Source of the DNA: Acuticoccus mangrovi
Lineage (GTDB): Bacteria; Pseudomonadota; Alphaproteobacteria; Rhizobiales; Amorphaceae
Length of the DNA: 64,000 nucleotides
Assembly (NCBI RefSeq): GCF_016411865.1
Contig: NZ_JAEKJA010000003.1
Coordinates: forward strand, 186,001 to 250,000
Direction of reading: 5' to 3'
Part shown: positions 54,670 through 61,659 of the stretch, piece after piece
Numbering within the stretch: position 1 is the stretch's first letter
Layout: each line of letters starts with the position of its first letter
Notes under the pieces: model-generated
Databases searched by the model: none
What the model saw: only the letters and a program-made list of their open reading frames with translations
What the model was told of the DNA's origin: nothing
Made by a program: the position numbers and the translations under genes

Positions 54670-55350
54670 TCAGATGCGACGGAGATCGCCGGTGGCGACG
54701 GCGGGGCCTGTCGGCTGCCCCGTCGGCGACCCGCCGCGCGGCTCCAGCGTGATCACGAGACGCGCCTCGTCCGCGAACAGACGCCGCGCCGCATCGGAGA
54801 TCGTGAACGCGGTCTCCTCGCCCGCCTCGAAGACGCCCAGCGAGACCGGCTCGCCCGCGGCCGGCACCACCCAGAGCTCGGCGCTCTCGTCGGCGGCGGC
54901 GTCGGGATAGGGGGCCGCGGCGAGCGTCCCGTCGGGGCGCAGACGGGCGAGGACCACGCTCCCGTCCTCGCCGACGATGCCGGCCATCCACTGCGGCGAC
55001 GGCGCGATCATGAGCTCGGGGCGCGCGAGGAGCACCACGAGCGCCAGGCAGAGGGCGACGGCGAGCGTGCCGAAGAGGCCGGCGATGCCCCGCCACCTCG
55101 CCATCCGCCGCCGCAGGCGCGCATCGGCGCCGAAGAGCTGACGCTCGATCCGGCGATAGACGCCGCGCGAGGGCGCGCGGGGCCGCACCGCCTCGGCGAG
55201 CGGAACGAGCCGCTCCTCCCAATGCCACACCTCGGCGGCGAGCTCGGGATCGTCGAGCAGCGCCACCTCGAACGCCCGGCGGTCCTCGCTCTCCATCAGC
55301 GCAAGGACGTATTCGAGGCTTTCGTCGGCGTGCGGATCTTCGAGGCTCAT
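54670..55350 (-). CDS. Anti-sigma-K factor RskA-like protein
   Basis: A 226-residue membrane protein. The N-terminal ~80 residues are an anti-sigma domain (EDPHADESLEYVLALMESED, AEVWHWEERLVPLAEA), followed by one transmembrane helix (about 95-120, GLFGTLAVALCLALVVLLA) and a periplasmic RskA-type C-terminal domain ending with VITLEPRGGSPTGQPTGP. Its ATG overlaps the sigma-factor stop codon by 4 bases, so the two are co-translated, and it should hold that sigma factor inactive at the membrane. Confidence 0.92.
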   Translation of the reverse strand: MSLEDPHADESLEYVLALMESEDRRAFEVALLDDPELAAEVWHWEERLVPLAEAVRPRAPSRGVYRRIERQLFGADARLRRRMARWRGIAGLFGTLAVALCLALVVLLARPELMIAPSPQWMAGIVGEDGSVVLARLRPDGTLAAAPYPDAAADESAELWVVPAAGEPVSLGVFEAGEETAFTISDAARRLFADEARLVITLEPRGGSPTGQPTGPAVATGDLRRI

Positions 55351-55886
55351 CGCGAAAGGCATCCTCTGAGCGAGGCGAGCGCGCGGCGCATCCGGCTTTT
55401 CACGGTGCCGAGGGCGACACCGTCGCGTTGGGCGAGGGCAGCATAGGTCAGACCGCCGAAATAGGCGATGCGCACGAGCCGCGCCTGGGCCTCGCCGAGG
55501 TCGCGGATGCAGTCGAGGAGGCGCTTCGCCTCGCCGGAGGCCATCGCCCGCTCGTCGGGGCGCATCGCCCCGTCGGCGACGCGCTCGGCGGCCTCGAGGG
55601 CGGCGCCCGGCGCCTTGCGGGCGCGCAGGCGGTCGATCGCCAGATTGCGGGCAATGGCGATCATCCACGTCATCGGCCGCGCCCGCGCCGCGCTGTAACG
55701 CTCGCTGTAGCGCCAGATCTTGGTGTAGGCGTCCTGCACCGCGTCCTCCGCCTCGGCCCTGTCCTGCAAGATACGCAGGCAGACGGCGAAGAGCTTCGCG
55801 CTCGACGCATCGTAGAGCTTCTGGAAGGCGCGGCGGTCGCCGAGAGCCGTCCGAGCGAGCAGGTCTTCGAGGTTGGCCTCGGCCAT
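55347..55886 (-). CDS. ECF sigma factor (SigK-like)
   Basis: A 179-residue extracytoplasmic-function sigma factor. Region 2 has QKLYDASSAKLFAVCLRILQ, then DAVQDAYTKIWRYSERY; region 4 has LVRIAYFGGLTYAALAQRDG and VALGTVKSRMRRALASLR. The ATG gives the normal length; upstream in-frame codons are not used. With the overlapping anti-sigma gene it forms an autoregulated stress-response pair of the RskA/SigK type. The stimulus is not known. Confidence 0.93.
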   Translation of the reverse strand: MAEANLEDLLARTALGDRRAFQKLYDASSAKLFAVCLRILQDRAEAEDAVQDAYTKIWRYSERYSAARARPMTWMIAIARNLAIDRLRARKAPGAALEAAERVADGAMRPDERAMASGEAKRLLDCIRDLGEAQARLVRIAYFGGLTYAALAQRDGVALGTVKSRMRRALASLRGCLSR

Positions 55887-56068
55887 AGGGGTCTCCACGA
55901 GACCGGATCCGCTCCGGCGCCGTGAGAGACTTAGAGGCATCGAAGGGCAAAGCAAATCGCCGGGGCGATGATTGTCGCCGCGATCCTCGCCCGAAAGCCC
56001 CGGCCCGTCAGCCCTCGCCGATCAGCCCCTTCGGGTCCGATCCGCGCCAACCCGATCGCCCTCGCTCG

Positions 56069-56455
56069 TCAGCGCGGCTCCGTCGCCATTGCGGCGATGA
56101 GGACCTCCATCATCTCCCGCTGCTCGTGCGGGGGGACGCTGCGCAGCACGTTGGCGAGCGCCCCGTCCGACAGATCGAGCGGCGGTCGAGGCGGGGGCGG
56201 TTCGATCGTCGGCACGGGCCGAACGAGCTGATCGAGCGGCATCGGTAGCGCATCCGCGATCGCCTTGAGGCGGACGATCGAGATGTTGCCTCGGCCGCCT
56301 TCCAGTTCGGCGATGAAGCGTTGAGACACGCCGCTGCGCTCCGACAGGACGCGTCGCGACAAGCGCCTCAAGGTGCGTTGTTCACGAACGCGCGCCCCGA
56401 TTTCTCGAAGAAACGGATCGACGGTCTGGCGAGAAGAGCGAGAATTGTCGGTCAT
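56069..56455 (-). CDS. XRE family transcriptional regulator
   Basis: A 128-residue protein with a Cro/C1 helix-turn-helix: EIGARVREQRTLRRLSRRVL, SERSGVSQRFIAELEGGRGN then ISIVRLKAIADALPMPLDQL. The HTH resembles that of BzdR/BoxR-type regulators, but the shikimate-kinase-like effector domain of those is absent; instead a short Pro-rich linker and helix (VLRSVPPHEQREMMEVLIAA) follow. It is transcribed alone on the minus strand and begins the accessory region that contains the RiPP-like genes. A link to them is possible but not shown. Confidence 0.85.
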   Translation of the reverse strand: MTDNSRSSRQTVDPFLREIGARVREQRTLRRLSRRVLSERSGVSQRFIAELEGGRGNISIVRLKAIADALPMPLDQLVRPVPTIEPPPPRPPLDLSDGALANVLRSVPPHEQREMMEVLIAAMATEPR

Positions 56456-56605
56456 GGACGGAGCCTTGGTTCCGTTGGATCGATCGAGAGCCACCGCTGA
56501 CCGGGACGAGGCGGTCGCGGGGAGGTGACGGGAAAGGGGCGAAAGCGTGGAGCGCCCCCGCGGACTACGGCGAAAAGCCGTCGTGATATGTGACATATTG
56601 ACGCA

Positions 56606-56842
56606 TCATGAAGGAAACGGTGCGCCGCCCCACGGCAGGCCGCAGGGAAGGGCCGGGTCGGGGCGTCGGCTCTGGCTGAGCGTCGTCAAGGCGGCGGCGA
56701 GAAAGCCGGCGCAGGCCCCGTCGTTGAGATGCTCGGCTTCGGCCAGCGCATACTCGATGAGGCGAAGAAGAACGTCGTGGTCATCCGGAAGTGCGAGACC
56801 CAGCAATGACGGCGTCTCCAGAGGAGTTCTCGTAGCGGTCAT
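56606..56842 (-). CDS. Small hypothetical protein
   Basis: A 78-residue protein not recognised as a known family. Its start is well supported: GGAGGGAGAAAT lies directly before the ATG. The central part is helical (HDVLLRLIEYALAEAEHLND, ACAGFLAAALTTLSQS) and the tail is Pro/Gly-rich (PALPCGLPWGGAPFPS) with one Cys besides CAG in the helix. It sits between the XRE gene and the SARP gene, reading toward XRE. It could be a small regulator or an accessory component; no evidence decides. Confidence 0.6.
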   Translation of the reverse strand: MTATRTPLETPSLLGLALPDDHDVLLRLIEYALAEAEHLNDGACAGFLAAALTTLSQSRRPDPALPCGLPWGGAPFPS

Positions 56843-57029
56843 ATTTCTCCCTCCAGCGAAATGTGGCAGGTGACAGGGTCTCAATAATGTGCAACCGTGA
56901 TTTCATCGTGAAATGAAGTCCGCTTAGAAATTGATCTAAGTCAGTATTTGAAAGCGGGCCTTCATTCGGCCAGTAAATTGGCCCATGAAGAAGTATTGAT
57001 CACTCTCCGGTTCTAGGGAAGGGAACCGC

Positions 57030-58982
57030 GTGACCGTTGAATCTGAAGACCTTAGGGTGGAAATCGTCGGCGAGCCCCGCATTCTTTGGCGCGGCCGGCC
57101 GGTGGATTTTCCGACCCGTAAAGCGGCAGCGCTGTGCTTTTTGCTCGCAGCCCATGCCGGCCGCCGGATCGACCGCTGCCGCCTCGCGGCCCTCCTATGG
57201 GGGGAGGCCGAGGAAGCCTTGGCGCGCGCCTCGCTGCGCAAGGCGCTGTCGCTCATCACCGCGATGCCGGCGCTCAACACGGTGATCGGTCGCGATCGCT
57301 CGAGCCTCTGGTTCGCGCACGACCCCACCACCACCGACCTCGCGACCTTCAACCGCTGCATCGCAGCCGGAACGGAGCGCAGCTATCGGGACGCTCTGAC
57401 CCTTTGGCGTGGCGTGCCGCTCCAGGGCCTCGAGGTCGACGAGCCGCTGTTCGACGAGTGGCTCGACGGCTTCCGCGCCGACACGGTCGGCCTCACCCAC
57501 CGCCTTCTGAGCGAGCGGCTCGACGTGCTCATCGCGCGCTCGGCCGCCCCCGCGCTCGAAACGGCGCTGTGCGAGCTCATCGCCCGCATCGAACCGGCCG
57601 ACGCGCGCGCCAACGAGCGGCTCATCAACCTGAGCGCGGCCGATGGGGACGCCGTCACCGCTAAGCGGCGGTTCCAGAGCTACGAGAACGCGCTCGACAC
57701 GCTCGACATGAAGCCGCCGCGCGCGCTCGCGACGTTCGTGGAGAATCTCGGCGTCACCGAGCGCCAGCCGCGGATCGCGATCAGCCGGCCGACGGTCGCG
57801 CTGGTGCGCCCCAGCGTGACGCACGCGCCGAGCGACCTCTTCTCGCACGCCCACTCGGAGGTGATGCATCAGCTCGCCCGCTTCCGCTCGATGCGCTGCT
57901 TCGAGCGGAACGAGCCCGCCCCGAACCGGGACGGCACGCTGCGCACCAAGATCAAGATCGACGACGCCCTCAACCACGACTATCGCCTCCTCCTGTGGGA
58001 CGAGCCGAAGGCGCACGCGATCTACCTGCGCTGCATCAACGCCCGGCGGCAGGACACGGTGTCGGTGGTGCGCCTCGACTATGAGGAGCTCGGCCAGCGC
58101 ACCGCGGCCGAAGCGCGGATCGCCGCCGCCATCAACAGCATCGAGCAGGACATTCTGAGCGACGAGCCGCTCGACGCCACCTCCCCGTTCTCGCGGTGGC
58201 TCGAAGCCTATCGCCTGCTCCAGCTTCTGACGCCCTCGTCCGATTCGGCCGCCTTCGACATCCTGACCGATCTTGCGCAGGATCCCGTCGGCCAGCGCCT
58301 CAGCGTGGTGCACTCCTCGATCAGCTCCATCCTGATGCTGCGCCGCCTGCTGGTGCCGAGCGAGGACGAGAGCGCCGATCGGATGCTGGAGGACGCCCGC
58401 AGCGCCACCTTCAAGGCGCTGAGCCTCGACGAGCTGGAGCCGTTCAACCACATCATTCTCGGCTGGCTGCGGGTGCAGGCGGGCGAGCACGAGCGGGCGA
58501 TCCCGGCCTTCGAAGACGCGATGCGCCTCAACCCCTATTCGAGCCGCACGCTGATCTCGGCCGCCGAGGCCAACGCCTACTGCGGCAACATCAAGAAGGC
58601 GGATGCGCTGGCGACGCGCGCGCTGGAGCTCTCGGGACGCTACGTGCCGTCCTACTTCCACGCCTATCTCGCCAACATCGCCTATCTGAGCGGCGATCTC
58701 GACGGCTGCCTCAACAGCCTGCAGCGCGCGCCGAGCAACGTGCACGCGGCGATCCTCGCGGTCGCCGCCCATCAGGAGCGCGGCGACCGTCCGGCCGTCG
58801 CCGCCGCGCTGGCGACGTTCGAGCGGGAGATCCGCCGGGCGCAGCCGGAGGCCGTCATCGACGGAACCTCCCTGTCGCGCTGGATCGTCTCGTCCAACAT
58901 GAGCTGCGATCCGACGGCGCGTCGCCGTCTGTTCGGCGCCCTGGAGCAGGCCGGCGTGCCGGTCGGCGCGGCGGTGTGCTGA
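57030..58982 (+). CDS. SARP/BTAD-type transcriptional activator with TPR-like C-terminus
   Basis: A 650-residue protein. Residues ~8-95 form an OmpR-like winged helix (LRVEIVGEPRILWRGRPVDFP, CFLLAAHAGRRIDRCRLAALL, ASLRKALSLITAMP). Residues ~100-240 match the bacterial transcriptional activation domain (LWRGVPLQGLEVDEPLFDEWL, RLINLSAADGDAVTAKRRFQS). The last ~200 residues are TPR-like (LGWLRVQAGEHERAIPAFED, NAYCGNIKKADALATRALEL). SARP regulators often activate secondary-metabolite clusters. GTG start with GGGAACC upstream. It converges on the NHLP-leader gene, separated by a hairpin, and is the likely regulator of the neighbouring YcaO locus by position. Confidence 0.85.
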   Translation: MTVESEDLRVEIVGEPRILWRGRPVDFPTRKAAALCFLLAAHAGRRIDRCRLAALLWGEAEEALARASLRKALSLITAMPALNTVIGRDRSSLWFAHDPTTTDLATFNRCIAAGTERSYRDALTLWRGVPLQGLEVDEPLFDEWLDGFRADTVGLTHRLLSERLDVLIARSAAPALETALCELIARIEPADARANERLINLSAADGDAVTAKRRFQSYENALDTLDMKPPRALATFVENLGVTERQPRIAISRPTVALVRPSVTHAPSDLFSHAHSEVMHQLARFRSMRCFERNEPAPNRDGTLRTKIKIDDALNHDYRLLLWDEPKAHAIYLRCINARRQDTVSVVRLDYEELGQRTAAEARIAAAINSIEQDILSDEPLDATSPFSRWLEAYRLLQLLTPSSDSAAFDILTDLAQDPVGQRLSVVHSSISSILMLRRLLVPSEDESADRMLEDARSATFKALSLDELEPFNHIILGWLRVQAGEHERAIPAFEDAMRLNPYSSRTLISAAEANAYCGNIKKADALATRALELSGRYVPSYFHAYLANIAYLSGDLDGCLNSLQRAPSNVHAAILAVAAHQERGDRPAVAAALATFEREIRRAQPEAVIDGTSLSRWIVSSNMSCDPTARRRLFGALEQAGVPVGAAVC

Positions 58983-59000
58983 CGGGCGCCGTCAGCACAC
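58974..59000. terminator. Bidirectional hairpin between the SARP and NHLP-leader genes
   Basis: GTGTGCTGACGG (58974-58985) pairs with CCGTCAGCACAC (58989-59000) around a 3-base loop. The stem contains the SARP stop codon TGA and lies four bases from the NHLP-gene stop. No T-run follows on either strand, so it is a probable Rho-assisted or mRNA 3'-end hairpin shared by convergent genes. Confidence 0.65.
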
Positions 59001-59003
59001 CCC

Positions 59004-59309
59004 TCAGCTCAAGGGCTTGAGGCAGCCGAGCACCGCCATGGTGCCGAGCATCTTCAGATAGTCGTAGTCGTTGGCACGCAGCCGCCCGCCATCGACGCGC
59101 TCGGGCAGCACGAGGTGGACGGTGTCCTCATCGTCCTCGTGCAGCACGATGTTGAGCCCGGCGAGGCTGTCCTCGGCGATCCCCGCCTCGCGAAGGTAGC
59201 CGACGGGATCGGCTCGGAACGCATCGCGCCGGGCGGGATCGTTCGCCGCCTCGCCGAACGCTTTACCGATCTGCGGAACGACGGCCCGCCGCACGGCAAT
59301 TCTCGCCAT
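59004..59309 (-). CDS. Probable RiPP precursor peptide with NHLP-type leader
   Basis: A 101-residue protein, start supported by AAGGAG nine bases before the ATG. Residues ~13-70 follow the nitrile-hydratase-like leader peptide pattern: QIGKAFGEAANDPARRDAFR, ADPVGYLREAGIAEDSLAGL then VLHEDDEDTVHLVLPE. A Gly-Gly pair (74-75, VDGG) follows the LVLPE strand, where leader cleavage is usual. The predicted core is the last 26 residues (76-101), starting RLRANDYDYL and ending VLGCLKPLS, with one Cys (96), one Thr (90) and one Ser (101) as possible modification sites. It is divergent from a YcaO-domain gene with an 88-base shared promoter region. The leader fold is visible; processing and modification are inferred. 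A non-peptide small nitrile-hydratase-like role is the alternative. Confidence 0.8.
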   Translation of the reverse strand: MARIAVRRAVVPQIGKAFGEAANDPARRDAFRADPVGYLREAGIAEDSLAGLNIVLHEDDEDTVHLVLPERVDGGRLRANDYDYLKMLGTMAVLGCLKPLS

Positions 59310-59397
59310 ATCGTCATTCTCCTTGTTGATCCTCACGAAACCTTCCAGATGTTCCGAGAGATCGAACGCATCACAGTTGATTTTTGCTTCGTAAAAC

Positions 59398-60672
59398 ATG
59401 CCCACCGACCTTCTAGCGCGTGTGAATGAGTGGCTGTCTCCCGGTGACACAGTCACGATACGATTGAAGGTTACGGATGAACAACAACTACAACTTAAAA
59501 TAGCCGAGACCATCATCGGCGAATGCCCGGCGCGTTTCGCGACCGCGTTCGCCACCGCCGCGGCGCCGGACGCGGCCTATCTCTGGGCCTGGGGTGCCGC
59601 GGCCGGTCGGGGGATGAGCCGCGCCGAAGCAAGGCGAGCCGCGGTTTTCGAGGCGATCGAGCGCGCCTGCAGCCTGACCGGCGGGCCGTCGGACCCGCGC
59701 GTCCGTCACGCGCCGGCGGGTCTCGGCCGCCCGATCGCGGCCGAAACGCTGTCGCACTATAGCTCCGATCAAATGAAGAATTTGTTAGTTAATGCGAAGT
59801 TTAATTCGAGTACATCCTGTGGATATCCTGTGGATGAGTTGTGGATTCCTGGGTATAATCTGGTCGCGCCCGAGGATCGGCGGGCGCTGCCGGCGAGCGC
59901 CGTGCTCTTCGGCGAGGACGTTCGCCTCGGTCTGCCGCCGGTCTTCTCCTCCTCGTCCGGCGCCGCCCTGCGCGACACCGTCGCCGCCGCGGCCCGCCAT
60001 GGACTGTTGGAGCGCCTGGAGCGCGATCACGTCGCCATCTGGTGGTACAATCGCTTGATCGTTCCGCGGCTCGACACCGCGGCCGCCATGGCGCTCCTGC
60101 CCGGCGCGCTCGCCGACTGGCTCGCCGGACGTCGGCGCGCCACCTGGCATCTCGTCCTGCCGAGCGATCTCGGCGTGACGGCGATCGTCGCCCTCTCCGC
60201 CCGCGCCGACGGAACCCACCCCGCGATCGGCGCCGCCGCAGGCCTCGACCCCGCGACCGCGGTCCTCTCCGCCACCCTCGAGATGCTGCAGGGCGAGATC
60301 GCCCTCGCCCACATGCGCGCCGCCCAGCGCACGGCCACGCCGCCCCCGGTGCCCGAGCTCCTCGCCTGGTCGGTGGCGACGAACGCCCGCGCCATCCCCT
60401 TCCTCGCCGGCGAGGGAACGGCGGCGCCGCCCGACGCGCTCGCCTGGCCGAACCTCCTCGCGCGGCTCGCGGAACAGGGGATCGCCGCCTACGTCGCCGA
60501 CCTCACCCGGCCCGAGTTCGACGTCCCCGTCGTGCGCGTGGTGTCGCCGGAGCTGCGGGACTGGCAGCCGCGCTTCGCCCCCGGCCGCCTCTTCGACGTC
60601 CCCGTCGCCCTCGGCCTTCGCGACCGGCCGCTCGCGGTGGACGAGCTCAACCCGGTCGGCTTCGTCATCTGA
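59398..60672 (+). CDS. YcaO-domain protein, putative RiPP-modifying enzyme
   Basis: A 424-residue protein. YcaO motif I is clear: GRGMSRAEARRAAVFEAIER (70-89), with the ATP/Mg glutamates E85 and E88 and R89. Motif II is recognisable but altered: SSSSGAALRDT then RHGLLERLERDHVAIWW (200-216), with E205, E208, R209 and D210 kept but Ala where EA/NT-type residues usually sit upstream. Motif III, IGAAAGLDPATAVLSATLEM (278-297), keeps E295. The C-terminus (ELNPVGFVI) lacks the Pro-rich end of cyclodehydratases. YcaO enzymes activate peptide amides with ATP to form azolines, thioamides or amidines. No E1-like/ocin-ThiF partner, TfuA or dehydrogenase gene is in the window. Codons 120-156 are AT-rich and contain a TTA codon, unlike the rest. 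Confidence 0.83.
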   Translation: MPTDLLARVNEWLSPGDTVTIRLKVTDEQQLQLKIAETIIGECPARFATAFATAAAPDAAYLWAWGAAAGRGMSRAEARRAAVFEAIERACSLTGGPSDPRVRHAPAGLGRPIAAETLSHYSSDQMKNLLVNAKFNSSTSCGYPVDELWIPGYNLVAPEDRRALPASAVLFGEDVRLGLPPVFSSSSGAALRDTVAAAARHGLLERLERDHVAIWWYNRLIVPRLDTAAAMALLPGALADWLAGRRRATWHLVLPSDLGVTAIVALSARADGTHPAIGAAAGLDPATAVLSATLEMLQGEIALAHMRAAQRTATPPPVPELLAWSVATNARAIPFLAGEGTAAPPDALAWPNLLARLAEQGIAAYVADLTRPEFDVPVVRVVSPELRDWQPRFAPGRLFDVPVALGLRDRPLAVDELNPVGFVI

Positions 60673-60763
60673 GGAGCACCGCGACACTTTCACCCCCGCC
60701 TGGGGGATGATAGCGGTGTCGTCCCGCCGCCGCGGCGCGGCCACGCCAACGAGGCTGATCCGG

Positions 60764-61573
60764 ATGACGATACGCGCCCTCCTCTTCTGCATCCTCGCCA
60801 CCGTGGCCCTCGCGGGCTGCGTCGGCGGCTCCGACTCGGCCTCGAACTCCTGCGCCCCCCTCACCGACCGCGACGACGACCTCTCCGCCTTCGCCGGCTT
60901 CTGCGGCGAGGAGACGAACTTCACCGAGCACGGCGTCGCCTGGCGCATCCTGACCTTCCGGAGCGGCAAGCGCGGCCCCCTCTTCGTGCTGCCGCACGAC
61001 AACGAGAACGCCGCCGTCGCCACCGCCGCCTACGGCCTCGGCCGCTACGGGGGCGCGGCGACGATGGTCGACAGCGGCGGCACGCGCTCCAACGGCGGGA
61101 TCGATCCCAACCGCAACTTCGACGCCGGCCGCCTCTCCTGCGGCAAGGGCGGCAGCCCCCTCTTCGTGGCGGCGATGCTCGCCCCCGGCGGCAGCCCGGT
61201 GATCGGCCTCCACACCAACGCGCCGGGCTCCGCCGCGACGGGGGGCTCGGGGCACGTCTCGATCCGCTCTCCCTATTCCGGCGCCACCGCCTTCGCGAGC
61301 CCGTCGGCCACGGGCGGGTTCGCGAGCGAGGACGCGATGGTGATCCTCGCGAGCCGCGCCGGCCCCGACGACGGCAAGACGCGCCGCCTCACCGAGGCGC
61401 TCAACGCCGAGGGCGTCAACGTGCTTGTGGAGACGGTCGACACCGCGCGCACCGATTGCTCGCTCTCCCACTACGCGGTGGCGAACGGCCTCACCTACGC
61501 CAACATCGAGGTGCCGCACGGTGCCGCCGCCACCCAGCGCGCCATCCTCGACATCCTGATGCGCCACCTCTGA
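60764..61573 (+). CDS. Putative lipoprotein with M14 carboxypeptidase-like fold
   Basis: A 269-residue lipoprotein: the signal [19 protein letters not shown] ends in a lipobox with Cys19. The mature protein shows M14-type zinc positions in order: H78 and E81 in LPHDNENA (HxxE), N116/R117 in [11 protein letters not shown]150 in GLHTNAPG and a late Glu249 in NIEVPHG. This suits a metallo-carboxypeptidase or amide/acyl hydrolase of the zinc carboxypeptidase-succinylglutamate desuccinylase clan. It starts 91 bases after the YcaO stop on the same strand, so joint transcription is plausible. Anchored in an envelope membrane, it could trim an exported peptide, but that is inference. Family assignment by motif only. 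Confidence 0.72.
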   Translation: MTIRALLFCILATVALAGCVGGSDSASNSCAPLTDRDDDLSAFAGFCGEETNFTEHGVAWRILTFRSGKRGPLFVLPHDNENAAVATAAYGLGRYGGAATMVDSGGTRSNGGIDPNRNFDAGRLSCGKGGSPLFVAAMLAPGGSPVIGLHTNAPGSAATGGSGHVSIRSPYSGATAFASPSATGGFASEDAMVILASRAGPDDGKTRRLTEALNAEGVNVLVETVDTARTDCSLSHYAVANGLTYANIEVPHGAAATQRAILDILMRHL

Positions 61574-61659
61574 CAATCGGCCGAGTTGACACGCCTCGCC
61601 GCAGGCGCGAGCTTCGCCGCACGCCGGCACGGGGGTACCGGCGAGCCGAGGAACGGACC

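Noticed and set aside
59818-59846. Replication origin suggested by DnaA-box-like repeats
   Set aside because: The motifs lie inside a coding gene, only one is close to consensus, and no dnaA, dnaN or other origin context is nearby.
61574-61659. trp attenuator with a Trp-rich leader peptide before trpE(G)
   Set aside because: Rhizobial trpE has one, so it was sought, but no run of TGG codons or leader frame is present in this 86-base gap.
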